NCBI GenBank assembly: GCA_016297535.1
Contig: JAEDGL010000098.1
Span: forward strand, 1 to 9,224
Direction: 5' to 3'
DNA: 9,224 nt
Origin: Clostridia bacterium
Lineage (GTDB): Bacteria; Bacillota; Clostridia; Christensenellales; Aristaeellaceae
Shown one piece after another: positions 6,845-9,224 of the stretch (position 1 is its first letter; each line of letters begins with the position of its first letter). The translations under genes and the position numbers were made by a program. A model generated the notes under the pieces. That model did no database searches. It was given only the letters and a program-made list of their open reading frames with translations, and was not told the origin of the DNA.

Positions 6845-7308
6845 CAATGGTTTTCATCCCCTGCCGCGGTATAATCAATGGTTTCGATTTCGGTTTTGTA
6901 TACCTTTTTGCCCTTGGTTTTGCCGTTCTTCTCCCCGTTTTGGCCAAACTCCTCCATCAGCTGGGGCAACAGCTCCACCATGCGCTCCATGGCATTGCCG
7001 GATTGGGCCGGAAGCACCTTTACGCTGTCCTCGCCCACCACCAGAAACCCCACCGGCTGCACGGATACCCCTGCGCCCGTGCCGCCCGCAAAGGGATAGT
7101 TTTCGTTGGTTACGCTGCGGCTGCGGTGATCATCCACCAGGTATTCGCCTCCGCCTGCGATAAAGCCAAAGCTTACCTTGGAAATGGGAATAATCGTGGT
7201 GCCCTTGGTGCCCGTAACCGGCGAGCCGATGACCGTGTTCACATCCACCATGCTGCGGATGTGCTCCATGGTGGTTTGCATCATGGTATCAATGGGATGC
7301 TGCTGCAT
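6844..7308 (-). CDS. ytfJ: GerW-family sporulation protein YtfJ
   Basis: Soluble protein of 154 aa in the YtfJ/GerW family, which in Bacillus is made during sporulation and affects spore germination. The N-terminal half has the family pattern DVNTVIGSPV, then TTIIPISKVSFGFIAGGGEY. A glycine-rich PFAGGTGAGVSVQPVGFLVV stretch follows around residues 92-111. After about 120 the protein becomes a Lys/Glu/Gly-rich tail, likely unstructured. Start ATG 7308 has AGGAGG 6 nt upstream. The first 20 nt overlap the end of the DUF2953 gene, as in a coupled operon, and the stop overlaps the carboxypeptidase start. In Bacillus subtilis a DUF2953 gene (ytfI) also precedes ytfJ, which supports both calls. The biochemical role is unknown. 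Confidence 0.93.
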   Translation of the reverse strand: MQQHPIDTMMQTTMEHIRSMVDVNTVIGSPVTGTKGTTIIPISKVSFGFIAGGGEYLVDDHRSRSVTNENYPFAGGTGAGVSVQPVGFLVVGEDSVKVLPAQSGNAMERMVELLPQLMEEFGQNGEKNGKTKGKKVYKTEIETIDYTAAGDENH

Positions 7309-7861
7309 ATTCTTCCTCCTCTGCTGTCAAACGCTTGGCCCGATAGCCGGCTGCTGCCAGCCACAGGCGTACGACTGCTGCCGTTAGACTGCCCAGCCTT
7401 GCGGATACTATGCACCGAAACGATACCCGCGTCCCCTCGCCGCGAAAATCCATTTCCACCCTGCCCCTTAACGGCAGGGTGCGGATAGGGGCGAGGGTTT
7501 GCAGGCAGGTGCGCACAAATGCGTATGAAACGGCCGTCCGTGCCGCATCCGCAAAGGAGATGCGGGCGCGGATTTCCACGTCGCGCCATTGCAGCCGCCT
7601 CAGAATGCGCTGCACATGTCCCTGGCGAATCAGCGCGATCATCAGGCCCAAATCGCCGTTTTTCATACCCTTCATCACATCCTGGGACTGCAGCTGCGTC
7701 TCCCGGCTCTCCTCCTGATCCTTTTTGCGCAATACGGGCAAACCCGCCGCCTGCAGCCGGATGCGGTAGTGTACGCCATGATCGATACGCACATGCACCT
7801 GCGCGCCCACCGGAGTGATCAGAAGCGCATACAGCGCAAACAACCAGAAATACAGATTCAT
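7289..7861 (-). CDS. DUF2953 protein (YtfI-like), first gene of the sporulation operon
   Basis: Protein of 190 aa with one N-terminal hydrophobic segment (about residues 2-20) and a basic, beta-rich body. It looks like a DUF2953 member: a central FADAARTAVSYAF helix and a later RVEMDFRGEGTRVSF stretch occur where that family has its conserved alternating pattern, and it sits directly before ytfJ as YtfI does in Bacillus. No catalytic motif is visible. Start ATG 7861 has AAGGAAGGTG 5 nt upstream. The last 20 nt overlap ytfJ. Function is unknown; membrane-anchored action in the developing spore is inference from context. Confidence 0.8.
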   Translation of the reverse strand: MNLYFWLFALYALLITPVGAQVHVRIDHGVHYRIRLQAAGLPVLRKKDQEESRETQLQSQDVMKGMKNGDLGLMIALIRQGHVQRILRRLQWRDVEIRARISFADAARTAVSYAFVRTCLQTLAPIRTLPLRGRVEMDFRGEGTRVSFRCIVSARLGSLTAAVVRLWLAAAGYRAKRLTAEEEEYAAASH

Positions 7862-7878
7862 GGAAACACCTTCCTTTA

Positions 7879-7927
7879 CCGGTAGTCTGACCGGATCAGG
7901 CGATGCATTATTCGGTCAGACAACCGG
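7879..7927. repeat. 15-bp inverted repeat (14 of 15 matching) upstream of the DUF2953 operon
   Basis: CCGGTAGTCTGACCG (7879-7893) mirrors CGGTCAGACAACCGG (7913-7927) with a single mismatch (7884/7922). Three further inward positions pair if one G-U is allowed. The loop is then about 13 nt. In a minus-strand transcript starting upstream, the hairpin would end directly against the Shine-Dalgarno of the DUF2953 gene. Neither side has a proper T-run, so it is a poor terminator. It could be an operator or a translation-controlling hairpin. Confidence 0.65.
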
Positions 7928-7948
7928 CAAAATTGTTTCCGTTTTTTG

Positions 7949-7978
7949 TTTACGGTTTCTTCATATTTAGGTTATATA
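7949..7978 (+). promoter_or_regulatory. Weak candidate promoter for dnaK
   Basis: TTTACG (7949-7954), an 18-bp spacer, and TATATA (7973-7978) are the best sigma-A-like pair upstream of dnaK. The region is AT-rich, so chance matches are likely. No CIRCE element (TTAGCACTC-N9-GAGTGCTAA) is seen between 7862 and 8047. Confidence 0.35.
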
Positions 7979-8047
7979 TTCTCCATGCAGGCGAGGTATG
8001 ATGAATTGTGGATTCATTGAAGGATCCTTTCGGAGAGGAAGGCATTT

Positions 8048-9224
8048 ATGGGAAAAACGATCGGTATTGATTTGGGCACCACCAACTCCTGCGTTGCATT
8101 TATGGAAAACGGCGATCCCACCGTCATCCCCAACGCGGAGGGCGGGCGCACCACCCCCTCTGTTGTGGCTTTTACCAAAGAAGGCGAGCGTCTGGTAGGC
8201 GCAGCCGCCAAGCGGCAGGCCGTTACCAATGCCAGCCGCACCATTGCCTCCATCAAGCGTGATATGGGCACGGACAAGCGCATCACGGCGGATGGCAAGA
8301 CCTTTACCCCGCAGGAGATCAGCGCGATCATTCTGCAAAAGCTCAAGCGCGATGCGGAGGCCTACCTGGGCGAGAGCGTAACCGACGCGGTGATCACCGT
8401 GCCCGCGTATTTCAGCGACAGCCAGCGCCAGGCTACCAAGGATGCAGGCCGCATTGCGGGGCTCAATGTGCTGCGTATTATCAACGAGCCCACCGCCGCC
8501 GCCATGGCCTACGGCATGGACAAGGGCGGCACGCAAAAGATTATGGTGTTTGACCTGGGCGGCGGCACGTTTGACGTATCCATTCTGGAAATCAACAACG
8601 AGGTGATTGAGGTACTGGCCACCGCGGGCAACAACCGTCTGGGCGGCGATGACTTTGACGACTGTATCGCCAACGATCTGGTGGAAACCTTCCGCCGGCA
8701 GGAGCACATCGATCTTACAAAGGACGCCACCGCCATGAGCCGCATCCGCGAGGCGGCGGAAAAGGCCAAGATTGAGCTGTCCTCCGTTACCACCGCAAGC
8801 ATCAACCTGCCTTTTCTTACGGCGGATGCAAACGGTGCAAAGCATTTGGAGCTCACCCTTACCCGCGCAAGGTTTGACGAGCTGACCGCCCATCTGGTGG
8901 AGGCCACCATGGGGCCCGTGCGTCAGGCCATGGCCGATGCGGGGCTTTCCCCCAGCGATCTGAGCCGTGTGCTGCTGGTGGGCGGCTCCACGCGCATTCC
9001 GGCTGTGCAGGCGGCGGTCAAGCGCTACACCGGCCGCGAGCCCAGCAAGGATATCAACCCCGACGAGTGCGTGGCCATGGGCGCGGCTGTGCAGGGCGGC
9101 GTGCTGCAGGGTGAGGTAAAGGGTCTGCTTCTGCTGGATGTAACGCCCCTGTCCCTGGGCATTGAAACCATGGGCGATGTGTTCAGCCGCATCATCGAGC
9201 GCAACACCACCCTGCCCGTGCAGC
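8048..9224 (+). CDS. dnaK: Chaperone DnaK (Hsp70), N-terminal 392 codons (cut by the window edge)
   Basis: Cytosolic ATP-dependent folding chaperone that works with DnaJ and GrpE. It starts MGKTIGIDLGTTNSCVAFME (phosphate-1 motif). The ATPase domain continues with IINEPTAAAMAYG (from 144), FDLGGGTFDVSIL (from 168) and GGSTRIP (312-318). The interdomain linker follows as EVKGLLLLDVTPLSLGIE. Between TNASRTIASIKR and TPQEISAIILQ it lacks the roughly 24-residue insertion found in E. coli DnaK, the Gram-positive form. Start ATG 8048 has a GGAGAGGAAGG purine run upstream. The substrate-binding domain lies beyond the right edge. Neither hrcA nor grpE lies upstream, where many Firmicutes have them. 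It could be the main DnaK in a rearranged locus or a second copy. Confidence 0.96.
   Translation, partial: MGKTIGIDLGTTNSCVAFMENGDPTVIPNAEGGRTTPSVVAFTKEGERLVGAAAKRQAVTNASRTIASIKRDMGTDKRITADGKTFTPQEISAIILQKLKRDAEAYLGESVTDAVITVPAYFSDSQRQATKDAGRIAGLNVLRIINEPTAAAMAYGMDKGGTQKIMVFDLGGGTFDVSILEINNEVIEVLATAGNNRLGGDDFDDCIANDLVETFRRQEHIDLTKDATAMSRIREAAEKAKIELSSVTTASINLPFLTADANGAKHLELTLTRARFDELTAHLVEATMGPVRQAMADAGLSPSDLSRVLLVGGSTRIPAVQAAVKRYTGREPSKDINPDECVAMGAAVQGGVLQGEVKGLLLLDVTPLSLGIETMGDVFSRIIERNTTLPVQ

Noticed and set aside
6032..6874. A 280-codon plus-strand frame opposite the carboxypeptidase
   Set aside because: It lies antisense to a complete enzyme with all catalytic motifs, and it has no family pattern of its own.
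7883..7913. Possible sigma-G-like promoter on the minus strand (GAATA and CAGACTA)
   Set aside because: One mismatch in the -10 and a 19-bp spacer, and the predicted start would fall within the Shine-Dalgarno of the DUF2953 gene. A forespore promoter is plausible biologically but this match is too weak.
7967..8893. A 308-codon minus-strand frame opposite dnaK
   Set aside because: It mirrors the DnaK reading frame, has no ribosome site or family pattern, and DnaK motifs are intact on the plus strand.

Overview
The window looks like a stretch of chromosome from a spore-forming Firmicute of the Clostridia type with fairly GC-rich DNA. Four things point there: a tRNA-dependent T-box leader in front of ileS, DnaK with the shortened nucleotide-binding domain typical of Gram-positive bacteria, a three-gene sporulation/cell-wall cluster (DUF2953 protein, YtfJ/GerW, D-Ala-D-Ala carboxypeptidase), and strong Shine-Dalgarno sites throughout. 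Genus cannot be read from the sequence alone.

Layout. Positions 1-1334 (minus) hold the N-terminal 444 codons of isoleucyl-tRNA synthetase. Its leader (about 1335-1627) is a T-box riboswitch with an isoleucine AUC specifier and an intrinsic terminator. The leader's promoter lies on the last codons of the next minus-strand gene, a multi-pass GT-C type glycosyltransferase (1635-3311). That gene is transcribed divergently from an IlvD/Edd-family dehydratase (3461-5179, plus). The two outward-facing promoters share a compact spacer with a perfect 14-bp inverted repeat that touches both -35 boxes. A small two-helix membrane protein (5185-5655) follows the dehydratase closely and ends at a hairpin terminator.

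Convergent to this, on the minus strand, the order of transcription is DUF2953 protein (7861-7289), ytfJ/gerW (7308-6844) and a PBP5-type carboxypeptidase (6844-5693). The genes overlap, so they form a translationally coupled operon that probably serves the spore envelope and peptidoglycan. Divergent from it, dnaK (8048 to the window end, plus) starts after a 186-bp spacer. That spacer carries a second long inverted repeat and no recognisable CIRCE operator.

All coding sequence belongs to known families. I see no transposon, phage, CRISPR array, defence island or clearly new system. The parts most worth a second look are regulatory: the two intergenic dyads, the T-box whose promoter is buried in the upstream gene, and the unsettled substrate of the IlvD-family enzyme.
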